Shown: piece by piece, positions 24,601 through 37,653 of the stretch | Layout of the letters: the number at the start of each line of letters is the position of its first letter | How positions within the stretch are numbered: the stretch's first letter is position 1 | Notes under the pieces: generated by a model | Seen by the model: only the letters and a program-made list of their open reading frames with translations | The model's database searches: none | Told to the model about the DNA's origin: nothing | Position numbers and translations under genes: made by a program | Source: Brachypodius melanocephalos | Lineage: Eukaryota; Chordata; Aves; Passeriformes; Pycnonotidae | Reading direction: 5' to 3' | DNA: 64,000 nt | Assembly (NCBI GenBank): GCA_013398615.1 | Contig: VZSR01003807.1 | Coordinates: 968,944 to 1,032,943, forward strand

Positions 24601-25925
24601 TGCAGAGGCAGATGGCTGTGTGCAGCTTCAGAGAAGCCCAGTGTTCTCTGAAATGAGCCACTTAGATAGAGGTGGATGCGTTTTTAGGGGTATGGTTACA
24701 GTGCTTTAGTGGGCGTACTGGAGGTTTTCAAATTGCTGTAGTAGAAATGTTCATCTGGAAGATATCAGAAACAGCAAGGCCAACCAAGAACTGATTTGTT
24801 CCCTTTCTTTTCAAGTGTATTCTTGATTGACAGGGCCATTGTCCAGGGGTTAAAAGTCAAGATAGTGTCCAGTTCCTATCTGTTGCTTCTCCTATGAGTT
24901 TGGTCAAATTGTTCAGTTCTTTCTTGTACTTTAGTTGTTGCTTGTAACAGTCATGCAACAGTAGTCTCACTAATATAAGTTTTTTAGCCAAAAGTGCTGT
25001 GTAAATGTGAACTTTTTATATGTTAACATTAATATTGATGTCAGAAAAATATTCTTCTCCCCTTCATCTTTGTTTTGGGGTTATTTCATTTGATGTTCAC
25101 TGAGAAACAGCTGAGATGTGGTTGAAGGAACTTTATGTAAAGAAATGGAGCTGTGTTAAGAGAAAAGTGATAAATATATAATATCCTTTCCCAGCATTGT
25201 TTTTTAGCATCTCAAGACATCATTACTTGTTAAAACATTCTAATCCCAGTGTTACACATGAGGAAAAAACATACAGGGACAATAAACACTAAATGTGTAA
25301 AGGTAGTTGTGTATTACCTCCAAAGAAAATTAGTGATTTATGAAGAAATTTAGTTAATTGTTTCGTAATCTCATCAGCACGTCTAGTGTCACACCAGCAC
25401 TATCCACATTAACTAAAAAAGGTGTATTACATTCATCTAGGCTGCTATATATTACCCTGATAGATTTAAAAGAAGAGACATTCAGTTCCTTGCCAAGTAC
25501 AAAGCTATATAGGTATTGTTTTTAGCAGGTACAGATAATGCATACCTAAGTATCTTTTCTTATTTAGCAGTAGTTTTCTATATACTCTCTCTGTATGGAA
25601 TACACAGGCACATGTTGGCAGAAAATGTTACTATGCTAGGACTTAAGTTCTGTAAGTTCCTCAATGAGAGCTTTACTTTTGAATGTAATAAAAGCAGAGC
25701 TATGTCAATGCACTTTTAAAAATCCATCCCTCAACCTGCTCAGTGCTTTTAACTTTCTAGCAAAATCATACAATTGTATGTTGTATTTGTACCCTGAGGC
25801 TTCAGTACAATAGAGGAATAGTTCAGGCTAGGAGCAATGGCAAGTAGTATTTCTCAATTACAGGAGGCTGAAAGTGTAGTGGTGTTCTGCAGGAAATTTA
25901 TTTTGGCACAGCACCTTCTGCATTT

Positions 25926-25940
25926 AAAAAAAAAAAAAAA
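25926..25940. repeat. Poly(A) run
   Basis: Fifteen consecutive A. The preceding sequence does not look like a processed gene copy and I see no target-site duplication, so I do not call a retropseudogene. Confidence 0.8.
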
Positions 25941-28846
25941 GGTACCCTTTGTTTTAAAATGGCCGCAGATCAGTTCCTGAGGCTGAAATGTTATCAGCAA
26001 AGTGCCTGCAGAGTTCTGAAGGGTTGCAATGCCAAAGTTTGGCTTATTACAGAGCATGCATTTTCTTTAAAACCACATTCTTCTCTGTATTCAGTAAGTC
26101 TTTAAAAATGGCCAAGTTACTCTCACATAAACTCTTTCCCTGTTTATTTTTAATTTGCTCCAACACAGTGCTAATACTAGAAAATGTAGAATACTACCTG
26201 TAAATAATTTCATTTTCTTTAAAACCTAAATTGGTAGTCTGTTCTTGAATAGCTCAGAAATCTTTATGCAGCAGCTGTGTGCACCAAACAAGGATTCTCT
26301 AATTTCTCTGTATGTATTCAACTAAACCATAGCACAGGGTTGGCATTCTTGTGCCAAAAGGCAGCAGCTTTCAAGCTGTGTATGGCGGTTTTCCATTCCA
26401 AAAAAAATAGGTGATCTGGAAGTGGATACTCTATTGTAGCTTAGTTACAAATGAAATCCTGATACCTTGAACGTACCTGATCACAGGTTGCAGTTTGTCA
26501 GTTCCCTTCACAGGTCATCTGAAATGCTGCTGCGTGACTCATTTGATTTGTCTTGGAGCTTGGGATTGTCATGAAATAGAAGCAGAGAAGTTCTTCCTTT
26601 CCTCCTCAACCTGTGGACTTAACACCTAGAAAATTCCTTAGCCAGAACTGTTTACTGTGGACCAGATCACTTCAAAGGGTGAGCCGCAGTATCAACAATC
26701 TTATTGTGCAGCTGCTTTGCAATACAAAGAAACCCAGGGAGGAAAAACAAAAAAAAAACAACAAGACCTATATTGCACTGGCAAACAATATTTGCTCTAC
26801 TGGAATTCTCTACACGAGATATCTTGGTTCAATGACAGTTTTATTTGAAGAGCTTATGAGATGAATAACAGTTGCGATAATGTTTCTGGAAGCTGCTGTG
26901 CCTCAGACATGCTAAATTTTGCCTGATCTATTCCTGCTGAAATTCACCAATCTTTCTGTTGGTTTCAGTGGGAAATCAATTAGACCTCCAAGAAATATAA
27001 ACTCGAACAACTTAAGAGAGGGGTGGTCCTATATTAGGACAATTGAATAAATCTTGATCATCCACTGTGAATCTAGGGAGGAAAATAAGAATACTGATTT
27101 TTAAGCTTGGCTAATTAAGCCTGGGACAATTGTAGCAGTGAACTGAGCAGTTGCAGGCCAAACCAGCTGTCATTTGCCAGTAGAGTCTGAGGCTGTGGAA
27201 GGACAGACTGCATTAAAGATGGCCAAGCACACTCTGCCAAGTAGTTCTGTTGGTGGCAGAATGTTTACATCTCAAACTGTGTTCCGTGGACCAGTCCTAT
27301 GATTAAACAAAGGGGTAGCACTGGATTAAGGTGTGGATAAGGACTTTAGGTCAGGAGTATGGTCAGGATGAGGCAGCAGCAAATGAAGACCCTCATTTTG
27401 AAGGGTTTGGTAATGGAGCTAGACAGTGTAGAGTAGAATGCAGAAATACATAGTGAGTATCAGAAAGTAAGAGTGGAAAAAGTTTGGTATTTGAAGGCTT
27501 ACAATGGAAAGTTACTGGGAGAGAAGTGACCTTTTGCATGCTTTCTAAATTTTTGCTCTGTGTCCCCTAATAACTTTTGAATGTGTTGGCCAATTTCAGC
27601 TGCACTTGACAGAAATGTAGGAGTCTGGGAGAGCAATACTTACTGCTGATTGTTTTAAATAGACAGCAGGGAAGATGGAGTAGGCACTCTAAGTTGCCCA
27701 ACAGGATGAAACTTTATTGTGGCATCACTTTTATTAGGGTATCCATGTGAAAGGGAGACTGCTACAGGCTACAAGAATTTTCAGAGTCCCAAAAAAAAAG
27801 TATTTTCTTACCAACTAAATTCAATATTATCTATGTGATGGAAAGGTGAGGAGGTTCGAGGATATTATGTTACCAAAAACATGAGCAAATATTCAAGACA
27901 CTTAAAATTAAAATCCACATGAATCCATTCACTTTTGTAGAAGGGACATGGCTGCTGGCTGGGCTAGAGTCAGATGGTTAGCCTGGTGACTATAGTCCAA
28001 AATTGATGTCAACATTCTGTAAATGTCAGAGGTGTTGTGGACTGTCACTAGCACTTTAACTCAGAGTTGAGCAGTTGTGGCTAAAGTAAGAGAGGTAATG
28101 TTATTTCACTCTTTCTGCAGGTGGTAATTTGCTGTCCATTGCAGAACTGAATAAATAAGCTGAGAGGACTAAACTTTTTGATTGTGAAATTCCTTATCGT
28201 GGAAGTGTCCCTTATGCTGAGTTTTGTTGTGGATATGATTCAGAGTTCTGATAAAGGCAACTGTTTCTGAAAATCAAACAAGAAATGACATGTAATCTTT
28301 TTGGAACTGAAGGAATTTTTTTCTAGTTGCAAATTGGTTAGCAGTAGTACTTTTGTGTTATTATTTGTAGAGTACTTAATGGTAAAAGCAGTTTTTAATT
28401 TTTTTTTAAAGTTTACTTCAGTAGTGGTTTTGCCTTAATGTAAATATGAGCGTTGTTCCACACAGAAGTATCATTTTACAACAAAGTCCTGATAAAACCC
28501 AGTAAATAAACTTTCCTGAACATATAAATACTAAACAATTGGGTTGTTTACAGCTAAATATTTACTTCAAAGTCTTGTAAGTGTTTAAAAACTGGTTTTT
28601 CTAGTTTCTGTTGCAGCCGATGCCCTCATAGGATCTCTTTTCAATCTCCGTTTTCCTTTGCACACACCTTGTTTAAGCAGGAAGAGCTTAATTTAAGCTG
28701 TAATCTTTTATCAGAATAAACCTTAGTCTGTTTTCAAAATACTGGTGCTCCTGTCCCCCCTCAGTCTGACAGGGCCCAGCACCTTATTGCTTAAAGCTGA
28801 CTGATGCCTAGTAAAAGCACTATTTCATCAGCCCACCTCTGCAGAG

Positions 28847-28872
28847 TGGTAAATTACTGCTGTGATTTACCA
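28847..28872. other. Inverted repeat with 8-bp arms
   Basis: TGGTAAAT at 28847-28854 and ATTTACCA at 28865-28872 are perfect reverse complements separated by 10 bases. The arms resemble forkhead-type GTAAA cores. It lies in a stretch (about 28.6-28.95 kb) of mixed base composition without repeats that looks like possible conserved non-coding DNA. Confidence 0.55.
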
Positions 28873-31196
28873 GCATTGCACCAGTTTAGGTTATCTTTTA
28901 CTCAAGAACAGAGAATAGAGCTCCAGTGTGCAGGGGCTTTAGCATCCTTTGCCAACTCTCACTGGGAATTTATACTAATGGCTGAAGGCAGGACAGTCTG
29001 GTCTCTGTCTTTGGGTTGAGGTTGTTTAGTGATGCTTTCCATTGCTAAGACTTGTCATCAGCTGAGCTTTCATCTCTCTATATTTAGAACACAGTGTGCC
29101 TTAGTGCTCTCAGGCAAAGCTAAGCCTTACTGTTTTAATGACAAGTTCCTGAGATAGGATCTACCTGCTGCCTTTATTGCTCAAGCACAAATTGCCTATG
29201 GTTAAATATTTGATCATTTAAGATACAGGTGGCTGCTGGGGGAGTTAATGTAAGAAGCAGTAATACTGATAATATACCGACTGAGTTCAAATGGATCTAA
29301 AAGGAACTGGTTTAACTAGACAAGTACACAGATTTTGATCACTACCACTTGAATTCCAGCAGTTTATTGCATGGGATAAATTACATTGATTTGTAACTAT
29401 TGTTATTGAATTGATTCATTTTAACCAGAAATCATCAAATACTAACCTGTCCTTGACTGTTACGTTTTCCCTTTTATCACAAGACCAGATATGTTCTTTT
29501 GTAGGTGGGTGGGGAAGGTGGGGAAAGGAGGAGTGTGAGAAATGCTTTATGTAATTTTAAAGCTTTTTCTTTTTAAATTCCTATATCAAAATGTTAGCTA
29601 TAGTCATATCCTCTGTATTCAACTTCACCACAGAAAGAAGGCAACAGAACAGGAGCAAAGTAAACTCTAACCTAAGTAACAATTATCAATACAGACTTTT
29701 TACACTGAAAAAGAGCATGCCCAGAATGTTGTTGAAAATCCTACTAAAGGAACCAGTTTTTAAATGAAATGTTGTATTTAGTACATTGAGATACAGAGGA
29801 CACGTACAGTAGCATAAGTAAAGAACTGTGAAATTGTCATCATATCTTTTCTCCTTGGTTACAAGAAATTCAGATGGTGAGATGGCTTTGCTGTGTCTGC
29901 TGACATCTGGCACATTCAGGTACTTGCCCTCACATTTCAATTGTCATAGAACCTATTTATCATTTTGGCAGAATTTGACACCTTTAAACTCCAATCAGTT
30001 GAGGAGCAAATGGTTTTTTTAGTATGCTCCTGGAAATAGTTTATGCAGCTTTCAAAATACATAGTATAAGGCTTACACCTATATCAAAAAATCCTTTGTG
30101 GATCTACAAAGAGTCAGAGGACTAATAGTATTTCCTTAAAACATAAAGGTATTTTCATATCCTGATTATTTTTTTAAATTATTTCATTAGATGAAATTTG
30201 AACTGGAAATTTGCCTTTCATATAGAAGATCCATGTATTTTCTCTTCCTATATGTTAAAACTCTTCAGCAGGATGTGCAGTCTCTCAGTCTAGACTTGCA
30301 AAGTGCTGCTGTGAGCAAACACCTTCCACTCTGCCAAGCAATGCACATGCACACAGCCACAGAGATCGGCCTGAACTTGGTGATATGAGATAAATCTCTG
30401 AGTCTTCTAGCAAAGAGATTTCTGAAATTGTTAGGAAAAAACCCTATACACAGTGTTGTGGATGCTGTAGCACTTCTCCTCCTCTTTTCAAGTAGCTTAC
30501 CCAGTTCAGGTCAAGTACCTCTGATATCAGTAACCTGTGCTGCAATGATGATGGAGGACTGTGAACGTTTGAGTTCTCAGTCTTCGGTTAATGCTGCCAA
30601 ATAGGAAAAAGTTGTCTTTTTCCCCAAGTGCTGGGAGCGTGGGGAGCTGCCTTTGGTAGGCTCAGCAGCAGGGGCACAGCACAGGCAGCTGGTGTAGGAG
30701 GAGCAGTTCTCACACATTCCCTGTGTCTCTCTCACAAATGTCATCAGCTGGTGGTAGGAGTAGCAGCAGTGAGATCAGAGAGCTGGATCTCACGTGCTTC
30801 ACTGGGGTCCTGAGTTTATAGAAATGGTAAAAAGAACAGACACGATTTCCGAAAGGAAGTCATCTCTAGGGTGTAATGCCCTGCAAGACAAGACTTCTTT
30901 TCTTTTGGAATTTTCCACTTCTCATCATGATGTCTTAACATTGCAGACACCAAGCAGTTGTGAGCATTCCCATGGCAGGGCAACTCTGTGGTTTGCCATG
31001 TGCACAGCCTCATTGTTACAGCCTCACTGTGCTTTCATTTTCTTTGGTTTTCATTGCCAGACATGGAAAATAGAAACTACCCTTTAGTGAATGTATTTCC
31101 TGTCCTATTAAAATAAAGAAATCGCTGTTGATAGCTCTTGCATTTGTCTTGCTCATACTAATTTCCATTAAAACACCAAGCCTTACCTGATATCTT

Positions 31197-31218
31197 CACA
31201 CACAAACACACACACAAA
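31197..31218. repeat. Short (CA)n repeat
   Basis: Interrupted CA dinucleotide run of about 20 bp, followed by a C-rich segment. Confidence 0.75.
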
Positions 31219-31800
31219 CCCTCCACCCCCGATACTACAGTGCTTTAGGAAAGTTCTGGACTGATGTCCCTAGACAGTGAAATCTTCTAACTGTAGAGCC
31301 TGTCACTATCAACATTTTATCTTTTTGGTCAATATGTCTCAAGTTTAACTGAAAAGAACACAGCTAGGGTTGTAAATGATGTGGACACACTTCCTTAGGA
31401 GGTCTTAAGATTTGATCTGGTGATTGGAAACAATCTAGTAAATGTAATGTAAGATTCTCAGCTGCAACATGGTGACTATGTGTACTCCAGCAGTTTACTT
31501 TAGTACAAATGCTGCTTCACTTAAACCACATTCTTCTTTCAAGTATCCTTCAGCATTGCTGAACCCTGCTTTACTTGCCAGAGCAAGAAAGTTACAAGTG
31601 TATATGTAGTTACTAGTCTCAGCTGGCAAAATGGTAGCTGACATCTGGAGGCAATAACTTCCTGAAACTCAGTGGCCTGATCCCCTACTGAAAATACATT
31701 TCTTTCAAAGGGAGGGCAGAAGAGAGTCTCCTTACTCAAATATGAAATGTCACAATCAGAAAAATATGGACCTTTCATTTTCTAAATGACTGCTCAAATT

Positions 31801-31895
31801 CTAGTGGGAGATGTCCCTGCCCATAGCAGGAGGCTTGAAACTAGATGAACTTTAAGGTCCCTTTCAGCCCAAGGCATTGTACAATTCTGTGAAAT
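31801..31895 (+). mobile_element. CR1 LINE 3'-end fragment (plus orientation)
   Basis: The block GGGAGATGTCCCTGCCCATA, then GCAGGAGGCTTGAAACTAGA, TGAACTTTAAGGTCCCTTTC and AATTCTGTGAAAT follows the avian CR1 3' end (normally GATGTCCCTGCCCATGGCAG...GATCTTTAAGGTCCCTTCCA...ATTCTATGA). It is only about 95 bp and more diverged than the 23.4-kb copy. Confidence 0.85.
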
Positions 31896-33533
31896 TAGCT
31901 CGTGTTGTCTGTATTTGTCTGGATGTCAGTGGTTGTCTCCAGTTGTCTGCACAGGATGAATTTCAGCTACTGACTGTCATGTCGGGTCAGTGCCCTGCTG
32001 GCCAGCCTGATGCCTTTCCAGGAATCGCTAGAGACAGAAGTTGTTCTTCCCAGCGGGCTCTGAACCTCCCTGCCTGGCATCTCCCTGCTTGCATCTTCAT
32101 ATCTGAATCCTCTTTTGCTTGTGCATTTCACAGAGCAGCCCATGGAGATGCACCTTGTATCTTCAAGGCAGTTTAGCAGAACCCTACTGTCCTTTGTCTG
32201 GGCTTAGGGAGAACCCCATCACAGAAGTCAGCTTCACCTAGGCAAATTATGCAACAGAATTTAGCTCATTGCATAACAGTGCAGAAAACCTAACTCCTTC
32301 ACCAGGAGTTCACTCTCCAAATGATTTGTGGTTTTCATTTTTGTAGCTCTTTATTGCTATCAAAGATTTCCTGATTTTCTTATGTGGACCTTAGGAATGA
32401 AAAATTCTGATTCATTACTACTACATTTCATGGATTTTGCTACTACTTGTCATTTTCTAAAACATATGGCACTGATGGTGTATGTTCATACCTTTAAGAC
32501 TTCTGGAGATCTTTCAAGATGTAAGATGTAGTAATAAAGGCCAACCCATTCCGTTGCATTTCAGACAAACAGTTCACAGCCCTCCAGGAGCTAGAGCTAA
32601 GATAATTTGAGTCACTTTTGGCCCTTTCTGTTCTGCAGTGTTTTGGATACTCTTCCATATCTGGTATAATTTATACTGTAAGGGTACGACAGCTACCATG
32701 GATTACAGTATTGATGGCCACACTGTTATGAATCTCTCCTGTTCCTAACAGACTGCTTTGGTACAGACTGGAAAAGGGATTGCCCACTGAGGAGCAGTTT
32801 AAACAATACTTAAAATCAGACTTTTCCCCATATTGGATTCAAGGGTTTTATATTTTGCTCTCCTCTGCCACAACAGGATGTTAAGTTCACTTGTGGAGTT
32901 TATTTTGGCTGTGAGTTTTAATTGTCTTGTTGAGTTTCTGCTTTTGCATTTTCTAAATGTTGTCACACGATTCCAGTATTTCTTCTAGATACATCCTGGT
33001 TGAAGTGAAATAATTTGACTTTCAGGTTACAGTCAAAGGCAATTCTAGAGTGTTTCAAATAAAAGCTTGGATACAGTGAACTTTGTTCTGTCAGATCCTG
33101 CAATTTAAATGATATCTAAATGCTGTAACATTTCCGGGGTAAGCAAACTCTGGAAGGTCTGTGGATCACTGTGCACATCAATTTGTACTCCCAGTTCATG
33201 TTTTGCATTCCACTAACAGAACTTTTTATTTTTCTCTGCAGAACTACTAGTGCTTGAAAAGTACTATGGGGCCATTTATTTTGTCTTTCCATTTACGTTT
33301 TAAATGTATTTCTCTTAAAAATTTGAATGAGATGCTGTATTTGTTAAAATTCACTTCTTTCACTTTATTGAATACAACTAGATACAGAACCCTCAGACAA
33401 TTTCTGCTGTGGAGTAGAGGGCCATCATTGTCACAATATCGGGACAGTTGATAATTTTCTCTGCTGTTTGCATGTTTATATGGTAAGATGATGGTAAGAT
33501 GGCTGATATTTCCTGATTTCTGAGACCTGCCTC

Positions 33534-33547
33534 TGTGTGTGTGTGTG
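33534..33547 (+). promoter_or_regulatory. FAM120B: (TG)7 tract at a 3' splice site
   Basis: Seven TG units end 7 bases before the exon at 33555, separated only by CTCACAG. They replace most of the expected pyrimidine tract. UG repeats in RNA are the binding sequence of TDP-43, so the tract may lower or regulate use of this acceptor. Confidence 0.6.
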
Positions 33548-33554
33548 CTCACAG

Positions 33555-33761
33555 CTTGCCCAAGTAGACTCCAGGGCTGTCCATCTGGGTGCTGTCCTTA
33601 TCCGTGGCCTTACGACTTTGCTCATGGCCAACAGTGCCTGTGGCTTTCCGTTCAGGATGGATGATCTGATGCCCTGGGCAGTGTTTGATGGAAAACTTTT
33701 TCAAGAAAAATACCAGCAGTCACATCGAGGGTGCTCCATGGAAGAGCTTTTGGAAAGCAAT
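33555..33761 (+). CDS. FAM120B: FAM120B coding exon (visible residues 182-250)
   Basis: A 207-nt symmetric exon (phase 0/0) with acceptor CTCACAG/CTT and strong donor AAT/GTAAGT. It encodes LAQVDSRAVHLGAVLIRGLT, then TLLMANSACGFPFRMDDLMP and WAVFDGKLFQEKYQQSHRGC. The family core is D-RAVQLG-LLVRGLTTL---NSACGFP...MPW-VFDGKLF--KY. This is the best conserved block in the window. It contains LTTLL (33609-33623), an LXXLL-type sequence; FAM120A has Val at the last position as I recall it. In this core the motif is probably structural. Confidence 0.93.
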
Positions 33762-34684
33762 GTAAGTAATCACTTCCTTTTAGTTCTGCAGTCTTTATGA
33801 AAATGTACCTTTCCATTTCGTTTGTTGTTTTAATATTCATATTTACACTATTCTTTCTTTATATTTTTTTCTCTTTTTTATTCCTTTTTCATTCTCTCCA
33901 TAAAAAAATAATTAAAAAAAAAAAAAGTAAAAGTACCAAGCTTAGGAAGGAAGCTGTAATTTTACCTTTATTTTTGTTACCACTACTCAGAAAATAATAT
34001 AAGAAAAATGGTTGTCAATTTCAAAAATGAAAATGCCCACAATAGTTTTCTAGTACTGAGATACTGATGAGATCTTTCTCTCATAAGATTTTAAGCAACA
34101 TATTAAGAACACCTTTTAAAAACCAAATATTTAAAAGTGATATTTTTAAAGGCATTAAGGAATGTAAATTTTGAGATGAAGGTTTGGCAAATTCAAAGAG
34201 GAACTGGAAATCAGAAGAAGGTACATTATTTTAGAATGGGTAGATATGGGTATTTCTTTTAGAATCTCACCAAGTACCTCCCTCTAATTCTAAGTACTTA
34301 CTTAGTTCTCAGTCCCACTTTATCTTACAACTCTGGGTATTTATAAGATTTGCATGCTGTGTTACCCAAAGACCAGTGTGATTTCAGACGTGTTTGGGCA
34401 GGGAGGCACCAGGGTCCTGCAGGGCACTGTGGCATCATGTCCAGGCTCAGAGGCAGGGTCAGCTAGACTCAATGCAAGACTGTGCTGATGCACTGGTGGA
34501 GCCTCAAACCAGACCTGTCTCATACCCCACCAGCACAGTGGAGAGATGCTTGGGTAGATCTGTACCCATGTGGGAAGGTAGCTCTAAAGACCTTCAATTA
34601 ATATGTCTTTTTCAATTAATGAAAAGCGTGTGTCATTTAATTATGGATTAAGATTTTGAAAATCTTACCTTTGCAATGCTACTG

Positions 34685-34737
<53 letters not shown>

Positions 34738-37653
34738 GAATGTATCACTTGAGGGTTAAAGTAAGGTAATTACAGAGAAAAAAAGCTTTCAGTTTTGATT
34801 TATTTTAATCTCATGCATTCAATGCCAGTTGTTTTTGTAGAACTGGTTTTCTTTTGTGTTTTTGTGTCCAGCATACCATGCTGCTCTGGAATAAGGAGTG
34901 CAGCTCTTCTGGGGGGGTGGAATGAACATGTTTTTAGCATGAAGCAGGAGAATAATCCTTTCCATATGTGTTCAATCATATGATTGGGACCATAACCTCT
35001 ATCCAAATCCTGTGGTTCCTATTAATTGGTCTGTTGATTTCAGTAGATTTTGGATTGGGCTAATGGTTCATCCAGGAATTTCATGCAGGACTTTTGCAAA
35101 ACAATAGAGGGCTTAAAGAGTAAATGGGAAAATGTAAAAGTATCCAGATCTTTGTGAAATTGATACTGTTTTCCATTTGGATAGTATTCAGGTTAGTGGA
35201 TAACTTTGACAATACATATTTAAATCTTTCGTATTAATTGATACAGGTATTTTTAAATGTGTTATGTAGTATGTTTGAGCTAACATTTTAAAATCTTGTG
35301 TTAGCGTGGGAGTTCTGATAAGATGAAGAAAGATCTTACTTTCCTAAAACAGAGTTAGAGATATGCTTGGTCAACTGAAATATCTAGGTTAGGGTTTTTA
35401 AAAGACTGATGCTCTGTTTTAAACAAACCCCAGACAAAGTGCTCTGTTGTGAGGAAAAATACTCTAGCTATGTGAACTTTTAGAGTAGTTTAAATACCTT
35501 TTTCTTTTTTAGGTACAATTTTATGGTACATATATGGCAGAGATATGTACCCAGACTAATAAAAGAGCTTTCCAGCTTATCAGTTTGAGGCAAGAATCTG
35601 TTTTGGGGAGAATTGCCAAGAGATGCCAGTTTAGCTGGGAACACTGGCAAGGCAACAAGTTTATGTGATTGGTTTTTCCTATTATTATTATTATAAGCTC
35701 AACTTTAATATATAAAAATGGCACTTAGTTCCTGGCAGAGCTTAATGTACTGCTGGAAGCCAAGATCTTTCAGCCCTTGTTTGTTAACAATCTAACCTTG
35801 AGCACCATAGATCTAATCTGGTGATAGTGACAGTACTGTATTCAGAAAAAAAAAAGTTATTCTACATGGGCTGTTTTGCTATGAAAAAGAAAAATAATAG
35901 GAAAAAGTTATTCCTTTGGTTGTTCAGTGCTTGTCTCCTAACTCTTAGGGTCCATTCTCTATTATCTGGACAGTTACATTACTTCAGGGACTTGAGGCAA
36001 TCTCGGAATCAGTGAGGTTTTTTGAATATGATAGGCTTAAATACAGTTAATAGATTTCTGACCATTACAATGGAAATACAATCCTGGTTAAATATTTACA
36101 TGTATGTCAAAAATTTTGAACATTTTAGGGTTTGCTTCCTACACATTCTTATACCAAAAGAAGAAAATGTATATATTAAATGTAGTTGATATTTTTGTGG
36201 GCAGGATTTTGTGTAGCTCAGCTCTTTGTAGCCTAACAGCTGTTAAAGATGAAAAAATGGACAGCTCCTGATATGAATAAAAATAAAGCCATCTTGTTTT
36301 TTTTAAAAAATTATGCTAAGCTCATATTATGCTAGTTCTGTTTTTCAAAACTGTAATCTTATTAGTTTGTTTATCCACATAGAAAATTGCCTATAATAGT
36401 CTCATAAAGAAATGAGGCAATGTTATTATCACTTTATTAGCTTTTTTTATTGTGCTTCTCACTAATAAGAATGTTCATGATCAATTTTTTTAAAATTAAA
36501 ACCAAATTACATCTTGGGGTTGACATAAATTATATGTTTTGTTCTTTTCTGGTCTTGCTTTTCATCCACCCTCCATATATTCTGAATTTATTCTCCCAGG
36601 AATAAAATGAAAGGTTTTTCTCGTTAGAGGGTGTTCTTCACAGGCTGGACCCAGTTTTTGTGGTAAAACAAAATTTTTAAAAAATCTGTGGGTTTCAGTT
36701 AAGTCTCTCTTAAAGAGGTTTGTTAACTCAAAAATATATATAGGGAAGTTCTCAGCAGGGTTCAGGGAGTCAGACTCTAATTTAAGAAACCTCTCTAGTT
36801 ACTGCGGTCTTGCTACCTGTTAGATTTTTTAGCTTATCCTGTCTTCTTCTCTCCTTCCTGCTTCTAAAAAAGGAATTGTCATCCTGTAAAAATCAGTTCA
36901 ATTTTATGAAAATCACAAATTATGCTCTTGTTCTAAAATCCCTCTTTTCCTAATTCTCTTCATTGTGTAGTAAATCCGACATACTTAGTACCAATCGGGA
37001 AATAAGAAATACATTCTGAGACTGTCACTTTTTCAAATCTCACAGAAATCAGAGAAAGTTAAGGAGGTATCACATCTCTCAGTATTGCATCCTTAAATAG
37101 CTTCAGCTTGTCCTTTTGACAAGTAGAATTTTTCATCACATCACAAGGTAAATACTTGAATTTAAGTCTGCTGTTTATTTTTAGACTTAGGTATGTTTTA
37201 TCAGTCAGGAGTTGGGGCAGATGTATTACTGTTGGGTTAAGTTTTGTTTCTAATGTATGAGATTAAGAGACTGATTTTAACTGGTGTATTTTCCATGAGT
37301 TCATCAGTCTTATCTGGAGGCTTTAGTCATCTCTGCCTGAGGTATTGCTGATGAAAGTCTAGTTAAGTTTATCTACAGGTGCAAGGTCATAGAACAGGAC
37401 AGCAAGGGATTTGCAGATGTGAGCAGAGAAGGAAAAAATATTTCGCTGAGAAAGAGGGAAGCATTTCTTCTGCACCCTTACTCATCCCTCCAAGTATCCA
37501 TGTTTGATGTTAAATGTTCAAACTTTATTTCCTGTAAAAGTGTGAACCAAATCTACCACCTTAATGCATGCACAAATGTGGCTAAGACAAGTCTTATAGT
37601 TGTTTTGTATGTGTTTAATTTGTTTAATTGATTTTTAACTGTGTTTTCTGCAG
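33762..37653 (+). other. FAM120B: FAM120B intron, 3.9 kb
   Basis: A+T-rich intron with T- and A-rich runs just inside the donor (33.84-33.93 kb) and an (ACT)n microsatellite at 34.68 kb. No mobile element recognised and no other exon supported. The acceptor before 37654 is TTTTCTGCAG. Confidence 0.72.
34681..34737. repeat. (ACT)n trinucleotide microsatellite
   Basis: About 17 consecutive ACT/CTA units after one GCT-interrupted unit. The tract is nearly pure, so it is probably length-variable between individuals. It sits in an intron, so no amino-acid repeat results. Confidence 0.95.

Larger units (their letters stand above)
18009..33554 (+). other. FAM120B: FAM120B large intron, 15.5 kb
   Basis: The longest intron in the window. 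It holds an (AAT/AAC)n microsatellite, a small ACCTTGG repeat cluster, two CR1 fragments (minus strand at 23.4 kb, plus strand at 31.8 kb), a GC-rich island at 24.35-24.6 kb, a 26-bp inverted repeat at 28.85 kb, a short CA repeat at about 31.2 kb and a TG tract at its 3' end. I find no cassette exon or nested gene that I can support. Confidence 0.72.

Noticed and set aside
24271..24709. Overlapping open frames (60-126 codons) in the GC-rich intronic island
   Set aside because: Open on both strands because of high G+C; no splice sites, domains or family similarity.
25854..25945. Possible processed pseudogene ending in poly(A)
   Set aside because: Sequence before the A-run has no coding similarity or flanking duplication that I can see.
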